Shown here piece after piece: positions 1 to 7,331 of a DNA stretch of 13,136 nt. Made by a program: the position numbers and the translations under genes. The notes beneath the pieces are model-generated. The model worked only from the letters and a program-made list of their open reading frames with translations. It was not told the origin of the DNA and ran no database searches. Position 1 is the stretch's first letter. Every line of letters starts with the position of its first letter. The stretch comes from Planctomycetaceae bacterium (GTDB lineage Bacteria; Planctomycetota; Planctomycetia; Pirellulales; Pirellulaceae): assembly GCA_002685655.1 (NCBI GenBank), contig NYXM01000026.1, forward strand, positions 1 through 13,136, written 5' to 3'.

Positions 1-9
1 GGAGACGAT

Positions 10-33
10 TTTCACTGACTGGCAACAGTGAAA
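10..33 (-). terminator. Inverted repeat after the flagellin-like gene, possible terminator
   Basis: TTTCACTG (10-17) and CAGTGAAA (26-33) form a perfect 8-bp stem around an 8-nt loop. It lies about 30 nt beyond the stop of the minus-strand flagellin-like gene. Read on the minus strand, the stem is followed by A/T-mixed sequence without a clear T run, so it is not a textbook intrinsic terminator. It could also belong to something outside the window. Confidence 0.3.
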
Positions 34-62
34 CAAAACTGCCCTCCAAAAACTAGCTCAGT

Positions 63-689
63 TCACCAGGAAATGCCAACTTTGGCGCGGCCTAGAGTCA
101 GCGTGCTCGTATCAGCACCGTCGACGTTGCCCGCGGTCCCTGTATAACGGGTTACTGACTGTGTCGCGGCACTGTCGACGCTGCCGGAAAACGCAGTTTC
201 ACCCAGGGCGAACACTTCGATATCGCTGATCTGTTGGGCGCTTTTGCCGGTGTAACGGTAGTCCACGGAGCCATCGAGATACCGTTTGCCGCTGATCTCC
301 GACTTGGCCACAGAATCGAGTTCGGTGATGGCTGCATCGATCAAGAGTTGATTGGCGAGGCGATCTTCGCTCGTTAAGGTCTGATTTTCATCGAGTAGCA
401 GGCTGTTGCGGATAAGGACGATCTGCGCGCGGACCTCGCCGAGATTGAGCTGCGACTGGGCACCGATAGTCGCGGCAGCATCGACATTGCTCCGCGTGTC
501 CTGAACAACACTCTGTCGGTGTTCGAACGCGCTGAGCTGGGCAAAGGCCGCCGGGTCGTCAGACGCTCTGTTGATTTTGTTCCCGGTGGCGAGTCGGACT
601 GCGGATGCCAGCGCGGCCTGATCAGATCTGGCAATATTGTTCAGCAAGAATCGCTCGAGCCCGGCAATGGAAGCTCCAATGCGTGACAT
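63..689 (-). CDS. Short flagellin-like protein (flagellin N-terminal domain only)
   Basis: The first ~145 residues look like the N-terminal helical (D0/D1) domain of flagellin. A start MSRIGASIAGLE is followed by the typical ATGNKINRASDDPAAF segment (about residues 34-49), where flagellins have a TGxRINxxxDDPA signature, and then long amphipathic helices. Residues ~146-208 are a Ser/Thr/Gly-rich beta-type segment like the start of a flagellin variable domain. The protein then stops at 208 residues, with no C-terminal D0/D1 half, which normal flagellins need to polymerise. AAGGAA sits about 7 nt before the ATG and supports this start. The gene lies 75 bp downstream of the HD/PAS/GGDEF gene on the same strand, so co-transcription is possible. 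It may be a truncated flagellin, a pseudogene, or a genuinely short flagellin-domain protein. The domain assignment is firm; the role is not. Confidence 0.8.
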   Translation of the reverse strand: MSRIGASIAGLERFLLNNIARSDQAALASAVRLATGNKINRASDDPAAFAQLSAFEHRQSVVQDTRSNVDAAATIGAQSQLNLGEVRAQIVLIRNSLLLDENQTLTSEDRLANQLLIDAAITELDSVAKSEISGKRYLDGSVDYRYTGKSAQQISDIEVFALGETAFSGSVDSAATQSVTRYTGTAGNVDGADTSTLTLGRAKVGISW

Positions 690-764
690 GCAATGTTCCT
701 TGCGTTCGGTTCTGTTACGCGGATCGAATCGTCAGGGAGATTCGAATCGCCGAATCGGTGTCAA

Positions 765-3065
765 TCACTTCTTCAGCCAGTGCGAAAGGATTCTCTTGGC
801 CTGCGTCGCCAAGCCTTGTCTTGCGTCTGTGGACTCTCCATCGATCTGTTCTCCGTTGTCGGAAAACTCGTGCGCCATTAAGTACGACTTCATGCTGATG
901 AGGAGCTGGCGAGCTCGCTGCGAGGCGTCGTGCCGGCGCCGGTCGCGCTGTCGCTTCAACCGGACGATAACGTCGATTGCGGTGCGCTGGTACGTGCCGT
1001 CCTGCCCGCCTTCACAGGGCATACTGCGTTCGTGCAATGTCAGTTCAATCACCAAAGGAACGGCCCGGTCGTTCCAGCGCCGGAGCAACGGCGTATTGTG
1101 CCCATCAATAAGCAGCATGACATGATTGTCCTCGATGCTGATCACTTCCGCACCATGGTCGGCGACGAATCCGCGAAGCTTCTCGGCAGTGATCTTCAGA
1201 GGCATCACCGTCATCAAGCTGCATCTCAGCAAGCTGGCGTTGGGCGGCCCTGCCAGCCAGGCAATCAGATTGAATTTCGGCTTGAGTGGTTCGTCGTCGG
1301 ACACGCCGGTTCCCAACTGCACAACCAGATTTCGGCCATGATCCTTGGCCTGCAAGAGGGCCCGATCGGTGCGTCGCAGGAACGTCTCGGGTGTGTCGCC
1401 TGCTTGGACCTCAGTGACGCCGAAACTGGCTGTCAGACGTTTATTGTCCAGCGGTGGAAGCGGTTGTGATGCCAGGGCGATCCGCGCCTCGTTCGCGCGG
1501 CGGGTGGCGGTGGCATTGTCGCAATGGGCGCACAGCAGTACAAACTCCTCGCCACCATATCGGGCGACCAGGTCACCAGCCCTCGCATGACGCTGTAGCG
1601 AGTTAGCAAACAACGTCAAGGCTTTGTCTCCAGCCTGATGACCATAGGTATCGTTGATGCTCTTGAAGTGATCGATGTCACACATAATCATGCTACAGGT
1701 CACACCCTGTTCCGCGTGGGCATCAACAAACAGCGGCAGTAAGCGATCGAATTCCGCACGATTGGCGACTTTGGTGAGCGGGTCACGCGTGGCTTTCTCG
1801 TGCAGCACTTGCACCCGTTCTTCCAGCGTGATCTGTGACGACACATCGTGCACCACCAGAGTTACTCCGGAGATGGTCGAGTCTGAAGCCAGTACCGGGG
1901 CCACGTGCGCATCGACGGCGATTCGTGTCTTGTTGGTACCTCGCACGATTAACCGGCGTGATGTCTGCTCGCCGCTGCGAAGTGCCTCGGCCACCGGACA
2001 TTCCTCCTCCGACAAGTTACGTCCGTCTTCATTGCACACGTCAAGTAATGCTAGAGACCACTGCTTACGCTGCACGCTCGTTTCGGTAATGCCGGTCATT
2101 CGCTCGGTGGCACGGTTCCACAGCAGAACCCTCAGCTGCGCGTCGACGAAGATGACACCGTCATGCATGTTATCCAGTAGCTGAGCATTAAAGGGCATGC
2201 TGCCGGCAGTTGACGAGCAAGCCTCGCTTGCCGTGGAATTCCAGGTCCACATCAGACTGCTCGATTCCGGCGAAATCTCTCGTAACCAATCTCGTGCACG
2301 TGCCGAGTCGAAGTGGATGCGGCCAAGGTCCATCGCTTCGCAGAAATCGTGAACCAGATCTGGATCAAACTGAGTGCCGGCACAGGCAAGCAGTTCGGCT
2401 GTCGCTCGCTCAACGGACATAGCAGGACGATAAACGCGATCTGTCGTCATCGAGTCGTACGCGTCGATGATCGCGATCAACCGGGAGCCCAGAGGCAATT
2501 GCCCGTCGATCTTAGTCGCTCCATTCGACCCCGGCTTCTGGCCTGAGCAGTGATACCAGACATTGGCGTTGTGGACGGTGCTTATCAGCTCCCTCGAATT
2601 GCTGCAACCGGACAGGATCTCTCGCCCGATTTCTCGATAGCGTTCCATCGCTTCGGCTTCGTCACCAGTCAGCTTCCCCGGTTTTTCGAGGATATAATCG
2701 GCGACGCCAATCTTGCCGATGTCGTGGAGCAGTGCGGCGATCTCGATGATGTCCCGCTGTTCTTTCGACAATTCCATCGTCTGTAACCAGGATGAAACTC
2801 CGACTGCAACGCGAAGACTATGAGATGCTGTCGCGGGATGGTTCGAACGAAGCGCAACAAACAAGCTCGTGGCGATACCTAGCCGCGCTTGGAGTTCATG
2901 GACCGGAAGCCTGTCAATTGCCTGTGTGCGGCACGGATACCCTGCAACAACAGCAGATTCCAACGTGCTCAACAGCGTCGAAAACGCTTCGATCCGCTCC
3001 TCCCCGGTGGTGGTCTCACCAGCAGGGGTCGAAATTGGGTTGCCCGAGTTGATCATGATGCCCAT
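765..3065 (-). CDS. HD(-GYP-like)/PAS/GGDEF signalling protein, likely diguanylate cyclase
   Basis: Predicted cytoplasmic c-di-GMP signalling protein of about 766 residues (numbering from the ATG at 3065). An HD phosphohydrolase domain has a first His near residue 82 and HDIGK at 114-118. It continues to a region where HD-GYP enzymes carry HHExxDGxGYP, but here reads YHCSGQKPG (171-179), so the GYP part is degenerate. A PAS domain follows (~292-407), then a GGDEF domain with the active-site form GGEEF (504-508) and an RxxD inhibitory I-site, RAGD, five residues before it (495-498). Synthesis of c-di-GMP is therefore likely; phosphodiesterase activity is doubtful. About 185 C-terminal residues after GGDEF match no domain I recognise. 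The start is uncertain: ATG 3116 is an alternative, and neither has a strong Shine-Dalgarno. A longer frame back to 3224 would lie upstream of the predicted promoter. The flagellin-like gene follows on the same strand. Confidence 0.88.
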   Translation of the reverse strand: MGIMINSGNPISTPAGETTTGEERIEAFSTLLSTLESAVVAGYPCRTQAIDRLPVHELQARLGIATSLFVALRSNHPATASHSLRVAVGVSSWLQTMELSKEQRDIIEIAALLHDIGKIGVADYILEKPGKLTGDEAEAMERYREIGREILSGCSNSRELISTVHNANVWYHCSGQKPGSNGATKIDGQLPLGSRLIAIIDAYDSMTTDRVYRPAMSVERATAELLACAGTQFDPDLVHDFCEAMDLGRIHFDSARARDWLREISPESSSLMWTWNSTASEACSSTAGSMPFNAQLLDNMHDGVIFVDAQLRVLLWNRATERMTGITETSVQRKQWSLALLDVCNEDGRNLSEEECPVAEALRSGEQTSRRLIVRGTNKTRIAVDAHVAPVLASDSTISGVTLVVHDVSSQITLEERVQVLHEKATRDPLTKVANRAEFDRLLPLFVDAHAEQGVTCSMIMCDIDHFKSINDTYGHQAGDKALTLFANSLQRHARAGDLVARYGGEEFVLLCAHCDNATATRRANEARIALASQPLPPLDNKRLTASFGVTEVQAGDTPETFLRRTDRALLQAKDHGRNLVVQLGTGVSDDEPLKPKFNLIAWLAGPPNASLLRCSLMTVMPLKITAEKLRGFVADHGAEVISIEDNHVMLLIDGHNTPLLRRWNDRAVPLVIELTLHERSMPCEGGQDGTYQRTAIDVIVRLKRQRDRRRHDASQRARQLLISMKSYLMAHEFSDNGEQIDGESTDARQGLATQAKRILSHWLKK

Positions 3066-3147
3066 CGAAGTTGGATTGGTCGCGTCTCTACGAAGGTGAC
3101 TCCAACTGTCACCCATCGGTACAGCATCTCGCCGTCGCTCTGTAGAA

Positions 3148-3176
3148 AACCTAGGTCGCCAAACGAGTAACGTCAA
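3148..3176 (-). promoter_or_regulatory. Candidate sigma-70 promoter for the HD/PAS/GGDEF gene
   Basis: Read on the minus strand, TTGACG (3176-3171) is followed after 17 nt by TAGGTT (3153-3148). The -35 matches consensus at 5 of 6 positions and the -10 at only 3 of 6. It would start transcription near 3141, leaving a short leader before ATG 3116 or a ~75-nt leader before ATG 3065. Confidence 0.4.
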
Positions 3177-3321
3177 AATCAGCAAGCAGGTGCACAGTTG
3201 CTTGTCAGGCCGAATCTCTGCCAACCCAACGGTCCTTATTGCCGTGCCGGTTGTACCGATCGCGCCGGACGGATGGGCTGCACGACCTACGATTCAGGTT
3301 CAGAGCTGGAAAAACCGAAGA

Positions 3322-4662
3322 ATGCCTCAGTACCGGCACACTACTGGCGACCAGTGGAGTCGTTTGCCGGCGAATCGCCTGGCCGCCTATCGCGTGGCGA
3401 AATGCCGATTGGATCCTCACCAAATATTCTGGTTACGTATGCAATTCCGACAGAATGGGCAGCGCGACGAGCGGCGTCGTCGCGTGTTGCGAGACGAAAT
3501 GTTGACCTCGCCTGGGGCCGAGGGCGATGAAGCACAAGTTACAGGCGGTCGAGAGACCGAGACTAAGGTCCCGCCCCGCGGCTACTCAGCGGCCGTTTCG
3601 ATAGAATCGCAGCCGCCCATTTCGTGCCTCATTGCCACACGACCTTGGACGCTCACCGTGGCGGTGCTAGCTGGGTTAACTGTCATTGCTGGATTGGAGG
3701 CCGCCTATTCGAACATCTTCCATGGTTCGCATCTTCGGCCCGAGGTTACCGCCGCGCTGGATGTCGTCGCGCCAGGCAGTCTCGCGGCCTGGTTTTCCTC
3801 TGTGTTGCTCTCCATGGCTGCCGTCAACGCCGTGTTGGTCTACTGGTTGCGCAGTCACAGGCTGGACGATTATCGAGCTCGCTATCGCGTCTGGCTATGG
3901 GCAGCGTTTGGGCTGACCATCGCTGCCATTGATGCCAGCACATCGCTTCACTCGGTTGTCGGCCAGTTGATTGCGGATCGATTTGAAATGCCTTGGCTGC
4001 AGAGCCCTATGGTCAACGGCGTCGTGGTTCTGTCGCTCGTATTCGGCAGTCTGGCAGCCCGGCTTGGATTCGAGATTTGGTCAAGCCGGCTGGCAAGGTC
4101 GTGGTCCCTGTTGGCCGCGATCAGTTACTTTACGGCGATCTTGATCCAATTGGATGTGCTGGTGGTTGACAGCGTCTTACTGACTGCCATGGCCGAATCG
4201 ACAGTGATCCTGGTTGCCAACCTGGCAGTTACGCTCGTCGTGGCCTCGTATTGCCGCTATGTGTATCTGGAGTCCCAGGGAGAACTCAAGCCTCGCCGGC
4301 AGCGCCGTCGAAAACTGGCAGTGGATGTGCAAGGTACGGATGACAAGGGCAGGCCGGACAAGAAACTGGCCACGAGGTCCGCGCGGGGATCGCTGGTCAA
4401 ACCGGCAGAAGACGATGCACCGAAAGGAACGCTCAGGACGAATACCATCAATTCGAAGTCCATTCGTTGCGATTCCGCTCATCAGTCGCTTGGCGATGCT
4501 CAGGCAGCCAAAAAGGCGTCCGGCAACTTGAATCCCGCTGAATCGGCGGGCCACGCGGATATGTTAGATTTCGATCCCGAGACTGGCGAAAGACTGTCCA
4601 AATCCGAGCGACGCCGACTTCGGAAGCAAATGCGACGTCAAAAGAAGACGGGGAGTGGTTAG
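3322..4662 (+). CDS. Six-helix membrane protein with a long basic C-terminal tail, function unknown
   Basis: I do not recognise this family. From the ATG at 3322 the product has 446 residues. A hydrophilic, Arg-rich N-terminal stretch (1-~105) comes first. Six hydrophobic segments follow at about 109-129, 152-176, 188-208, 231-251, 259-281 and 287-314, indicating an inner-membrane protein. The remaining ~130 residues are charged and low in hydrophobics, ending in a very basic segment that includes [16 protein letters not shown] just before the stop. That tail could bind nucleic acid or acidic lipid, but this is only inference. The frame is open back to a GTG at 3190. I prefer 3322 because 3190-3321 reads poorly as protein and is close to the divergent promoter. 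It is divergent from the c-di-GMP gene and 104 bp upstream of gltX, so co-transcription with gltX is possible. Confidence 0.72.
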   Translation: MPQYRHTTGDQWSRLPANRLAAYRVAKCRLDPHQIFWLRMQFRQNGQRDERRRRVLRDEMLTSPGAEGDEAQVTGGRETETKVPPRGYSAAVSIESQPPISCLIATRPWTLTVAVLAGLTVIAGLEAAYSNIFHGSHLRPEVTAALDVVAPGSLAAWFSSVLLSMAAVNAVLVYWLRSHRLDDYRARYRVWLWAAFGLTIAAIDASTSLHSVVGQLIADRFEMPWLQSPMVNGVVVLSLVFGSLAARLGFEIWSSRLARSWSLLAAISYFTAILIQLDVLVVDSVLLTAMAESTVILVANLAVTLVVASYCRYVYLESQGELKPRRQRRRKLAVDVQGTDDKGRPDKKLATRSARGSLVKPAEDDAPKGTLRTNTINSKSIRCDSAHQSLGDAQAAKKASGNLNPAESAGHADMLDFDPETGERLSKSERRRLRKQMRRQKKTGSG

Positions 4663-4766
4663 GAAGTCTTCAATGCTGGATAGTAGGTAGTCGCTCTACG
4701 CCAGGACTGGCTGCTGGTCGCTTGCGATTCCAATTCCATCCCTCATCTCTGACGCATTGCAGACAC

Positions 4767-6323
4767 ATGGTTCGAACTCGCTTTGCCCCCAGCCCCACCG
4801 GCTATCTACACATTGGTGGGGTCCGCACCGCCTTATTTAACTGGCTTTATGCGCGGCATCACAATGGCCAGTTTATTCTGCGCATCGATGATACCGACCA
4901 ACAGCGCAATGTCGCCGAGGCGCTGCAGCCCATTCTGGACGGTTTTCGTTGGCTCGGCATCGATTGGGATGAAGGCCCCGAGGTCAATGGCCCGCACGCT
5001 CCGTACTATCAGTCGCAACGTGACCAGCGCTATGACGAAGCCGTGGCCAAATTGCTTGACGACGGATTGGCCTACCGTGATTTTGCCACCACGGACGAAC
5101 TGGCTGCCGAACGCGAGGGGGCGGCGGAGGAGAAACGCGACTTCGTCTACAGCCGGCGTTGGATGGCCGAATCTGCGGCAGATGTTGCCCGATTTGAGGG
5201 CGAAGGGCGATCCTCGGTTGTGCGATTGAAGATGCCGCGCGAGGGAAGTTGCAGTTTCCACGACCTCATTCGTGGCGACGTCCAGTTTGCTTGGAGTCGC
5301 GAACAGGATCATGTCATTCAACGGGCGGACGGCAGCTGCCTGTATCATCTGGCCAGTGTGATCGACGACGCAGACTTCCAGATTTCCCATGTGATTCGTG
5401 CTGAAGAGCATTTGCCAAATACGCCGCGACAACGTTTCATCGCCGAGTCGCTGGGGTTGGAGCCGCCGCAATTTGCTCATCTGCCGTACGTTGCCGAGAC
5501 AGGCGGAACTCAAAAGATCAGTAAACGAAAACTCTCCAAGTATCTCAAGAATCGGGATTTCAAAGAGCTATTCGAACACGGCTCGGCAATTGCCGCGACA
5601 CTCGGCCGTGAAGTCGCTGCGGACACCTTCAATCCGGTCATTGTCGACTTCTACCGAGAGGTCGGATATTTGCCGGAAGCAATCTTGAATTACTTGGTCT
5701 TGCTAGGCTGGTCGCTCGATGACAAGACGGAGACGTTTTCACGGGAAGAGATGGTCCAGCAATTCTCTTTGGAACGTGTCAACAAATCACCGGCGAGCTT
5801 CGATCCGCAGAAACTGCGTGCGACCCAGGTACGTTATATGCAAGCCCTGCCAAGCAAGAAGAAAGTTGCCATGGTCTTGCCATATATTCAGCGGGCCGGA
5901 TGGGTCAGTTCGCCGCCACCTTGCGAGACTGGTCCACACCTGGCCCAGATCCTGGCGGCCGCCGATGACCGGATTAAAGTGGCCGGCGACATCCTGGAAT
6001 TCAGGGAGTTCTTTGTTGCCGACGACGACATCGAGTTTAATGAGAAGGCGTTTGAGAAACGCATTCGCAAACCGAACGCGACACCGCTGTTGATTGCATT
6101 TCGCGAGGAACTCGCGGCGATCGACAACTTCAACGCTGCATCGACGGAAGCTGCCTTGCGCGCATTTATTGAAGCCAAGTTGATCAAGATGGGTAACATC
6201 ATTCACGCCCTCCGCGTAGCCGTGACCGGCAAAACGGTCGGTTTGGGCATGTTCGATACGCTCGAAATCTTGGGCCGCGAATCCTGCCTCGCGCGAATTG
6301 ACCGTGCCTGCCAGCGTGCCTGA
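4767..6323 (+). CDS. gltX: Glutamyl-tRNA synthetase
   Basis: Class I aminoacyl-tRNA synthetase that charges tRNA-Glu with glutamate in the cytoplasm. The N-terminus [14 protein letters not shown] (5-18) carries the HIGH-type ATP-binding motif, and KISKR (250-254) is the KMSKS-type motif. Between them lie conserved GltX stretches such as LRIDDTD (38-44) and the [12 protein letters not shown] region (~211-222). The 518-residue protein is longer than E. coli GltX (471). Much of the difference is a segment of about 45 residues (255-299) between KISKR and [11 protein letters not shown], where E. coli has about 12. The C-terminal anticodon-binding helical domain is complete. The start at 4767 puts the conserved motif at the usual distance from the N-terminus; an in-frame start at 4722 would add 15 unconvincing residues. 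No clear Shine-Dalgarno is visible. It converges with the redoxin gene, with only 20 bp between stops. Confidence 0.96.
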   Translation: MVRTRFAPSPTGYLHIGGVRTALFNWLYARHHNGQFILRIDDTDQQRNVAEALQPILDGFRWLGIDWDEGPEVNGPHAPYYQSQRDQRYDEAVAKLLDDGLAYRDFATTDELAAEREGAAEEKRDFVYSRRWMAESAADVARFEGEGRSSVVRLKMPREGSCSFHDLIRGDVQFAWSREQDHVIQRADGSCLYHLASVIDDADFQISHVIRAEEHLPNTPRQRFIAESLGLEPPQFAHLPYVAETGGTQKISKRKLSKYLKNRDFKELFEHGSAIAATLGREVAADTFNPVIVDFYREVGYLPEAILNYLVLLGWSLDDKTETFSREEMVQQFSLERVNKSPASFDPQKLRATQVRYMQALPSKKKVAMVLPYIQRAGWVSSPPPCETGPHLAQILAAADDRIKVAGDILEFREFFVADDDIEFNEKAFEKRIRKPNATPLLIAFREELAAIDNFNAASTEAALRAFIEAKLIKMGNIIHALRVAVTGKTVGLGMFDTLEILGRESCLARIDRACQRA

Positions 6324-6343
6324 TCCAGATCGAATCGGCACGC

Positions 6344-6895
6344 TCAATCCAGCGACTTCACCATGTCGATCAGCTGCTTTACCGAATGGCGGCGGCGTAC
6401 ATCACCAGGCAAGTGGCCTCGGACTCGTAGGTCGCTGTCCACGATGATCGTTATCGGTTTGGGAATTCCTGCCTGACGGCCCCGCGCCCGTTCGTTGCGA
6501 ACTCCGTAGGCGTCAATCACTTTGCTGTCCGGATCGGCCAGCAGTGGAAATGTGATTCTGTGCTTCTTGGTGAACTTGGCCAAAACATCAACTGAGTCAT
6601 AACTGATGCCAACGACTTGAACGTTGGCGGCTTCAAGATCCTTGATCTCCTTTTGCAGTTGATCCAACTGCGTCACACAGAATGGTCACCAATCCGCCGA
6701 ACGGTAAAAGATCAAGGCTACCGGCATATTCTTGACGAGATCAGCGAGCGAAGTCGCCTTTCCTGCTTGGTTGTTGAGTTCAAACTTGGGGGCAACTTCG
6801 CCCACTGGAATTGGCGATGCGCCGTAGGCGGTTGCCGATCCAAGGAGCAGTAGGCTCGCGGTGACGACCGAAATCAATGTCCCGTTGAAGATCAT
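6344..6895 (-). CDS. Secreted peroxiredoxin/redoxin-like protein, candidate selenoprotein (Sec at TGA 6686-6688)
   Basis: Read through one in-frame TGA, this is a 183-residue AhpC/TSA-type thioredoxin-fold protein. Residues 1-~26 form a signal peptide (MIFNGTLIS, a hydrophobic core, then a GSATAYGA-like cleavage region), so it should act outside the cytoplasm. The mature part begins PVGEVAPKFELNN, followed by the beta strand ALIFYRSADW. TGA then occupies codon 70, followed by P-F-C. Homologues have WCPxC here, so TGA replaces the first, nucleophilic cysteine and the second (C73) remains. The frame continues unchanged through typical fold elements: VQVVGISYDS, a TFPLLADPDSKVIDAYGV stretch and PITIIVDSD. 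The likely function is thiol/selenol peroxide reduction or disulfide exchange. The start at 6895 is supported by AGGAG six nt upstream. Split calling would give a 69-residue fragment plus a fragment starting at a GTG (6676). The alternative is a nonsense mutation or sequencing error. Confidence 0.85.
6655..6688 (-). promoter_or_regulatory. Candidate bacterial SECIS element next to the Sec UGA
   Basis: On the minus strand the UGA (6688-6686) is followed by 14 nt and then a perfect 7-bp stem: GCAGTTG (6671-6665), loop GAT (6664-6662), CAACTGC (6661-6655). The loop begins 21 nt after the UGA and its first base is G. The bacterial SECIS model as I recall it wants a hairpin just downstream of UGA, a loop roughly 16-37 nt away, and a G in the first two loop positions. 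Caveat: the stem coincides with codons for Q-L-D-Q-L, which are partly self-complementary and could pair by chance. Confidence 0.65.
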
Positions 6896-6901
6896 CAGTG
6901 G

Positions 6902-6906
6902 CTCCT
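6902..6906 (-). promoter_or_regulatory. Ribosome binding site of the redoxin gene
   Basis: AGGAG on the minus strand lies six nt before the ATG at 6893-6895. It decides the start: the same frame is open back to 7012, but that longer form would put 39 extra residues before an obvious signal peptide. Confidence 0.75.
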
Positions 6907-6969
6907 GAATTAGAATGGCAACACGGCCAACACCGTAATCGGTCTCGGCACTCGGATTAACGCCGGGCG

Positions 6970-6990
6970 TGTGCCGATTCGACCGGCACA
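6970..6990 (-). repeat. Hairpin in the predicted leader of the redoxin gene
   Basis: On the minus strand TGTGCCG, loop GTCGAAT, CGGCACA forms a perfect 7-bp stem with a 7-nt loop. It sits just after the predicted transcription start of the redoxin gene and about 75 nt before its ATG. It resembles a tRNA T-arm in shape and loop sequence, but no tRNA surrounds it. A leader or operator role is only a possibility. Confidence 0.35.
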
Positions 6991-7002
6991 TCTGGAAGCC
7001 TA

Positions 7003-7011
7003 ATTCTAGCA
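7003..7011 (-). promoter_or_regulatory. Candidate extended -10 promoter for the redoxin gene
   Basis: On the minus strand TGC-TAGAAT (7011-7003) fits the extended -10 pattern TGnTATAAT with one mismatch in the hexamer. No good -35 is present at 16-18 nt. Transcription would begin near 6996, giving a leader of about 100 nt before ATG 6895. Confidence 0.35.
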
Positions 7012-7174
7012 AACCCGGTCAGAAGTTAAGTGAGCAACGTCACAGTTTAGAATTTGCTTGGCGCGTCGCCGATCAGAAGATGGTGGCCGAGGTCGCTGTC
7101 AGGGCAGGGGGCGGTTGGGACGGATCTCTCATGTGAATCCCGGTGGGCACGGCCTTTTTGGGGCAGAATCGGCC

Positions 7175-7203
7175 TTGTTTGACAATTTTGGGGCTCGTAT
7201 ACT
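7175..7203 (+). promoter_or_regulatory. Candidate sigma-70 promoter for the secretin-like gene
   Basis: TATACT (7198-7203) matches the -10 consensus at 5 of 6 positions. At the correct 17-nt spacing lies a weak -35, TTGTTT (7175-7180). A perfect TTGACA overlaps it at 7179-7184 but is only 13 nt from the -10, too close for a normal promoter. The predicted leader to ATG 7332 is about 120 nt. Confidence 0.42.
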
Positions 7204-7331
7204 CCGCCACCATTTTCGGCCGCCGCTCGAGGCCACCAGACGGGAAAGTCTCAATCGCGATCCGTGTCGAAGCTGACGCAGAGAATGGTACCGCGTTCCT
7301 ATTTCGGCGGGCTCCACCACAAGGGAGAAGC

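Larger units (their letters stand above)
6896..7331. other. Divergent intergenic region between redoxin and secretin-like genes
   Basis: These 436 bp separate two divergently transcribed genes. The left part holds the redoxin gene's ribosome binding site, leader hairpin and extended -10 candidate. The right part holds a plus-strand promoter candidate (7175-7203). The stretch 7020-7170 has G-rich patches around 7086-7160 but no gene, RNA or repeat that I can support. Confidence 0.6.

Noticed and set aside
63..65. The TGA ending the flagellin-like frame as a second selenocysteine codon
   Set aside because: It follows Trp with no redox motif, no Cys partner and no hairpin at SECIS spacing. The next in-frame residues look non-coding and meet another stop within 17 codons.
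739..756. GATTCG/CGAATC hairpin between the c-di-GMP and flagellin-like genes
   Set aside because: Only 6 bp with no T run, in a region of repeated GAATCG words; too weak to call a terminator or operator.
759..764. TTGACA on the minus strand upstream of the flagellin-like gene
   Set aside because: No acceptable -10 sequence occurs 16-18 nt downstream, so it is not called as a promoter.
6970..6990. A tRNA gene suggested by the T-arm-like hairpin
   Set aside because: No acceptor, D or anticodon arm can be found around it.
7179..7203. Perfect TTGACA with TATACT as a promoter
   Set aside because: The spacer is only 13 nt, too short for sigma-70. The pairing with TTGTTT at 17 nt is kept instead.
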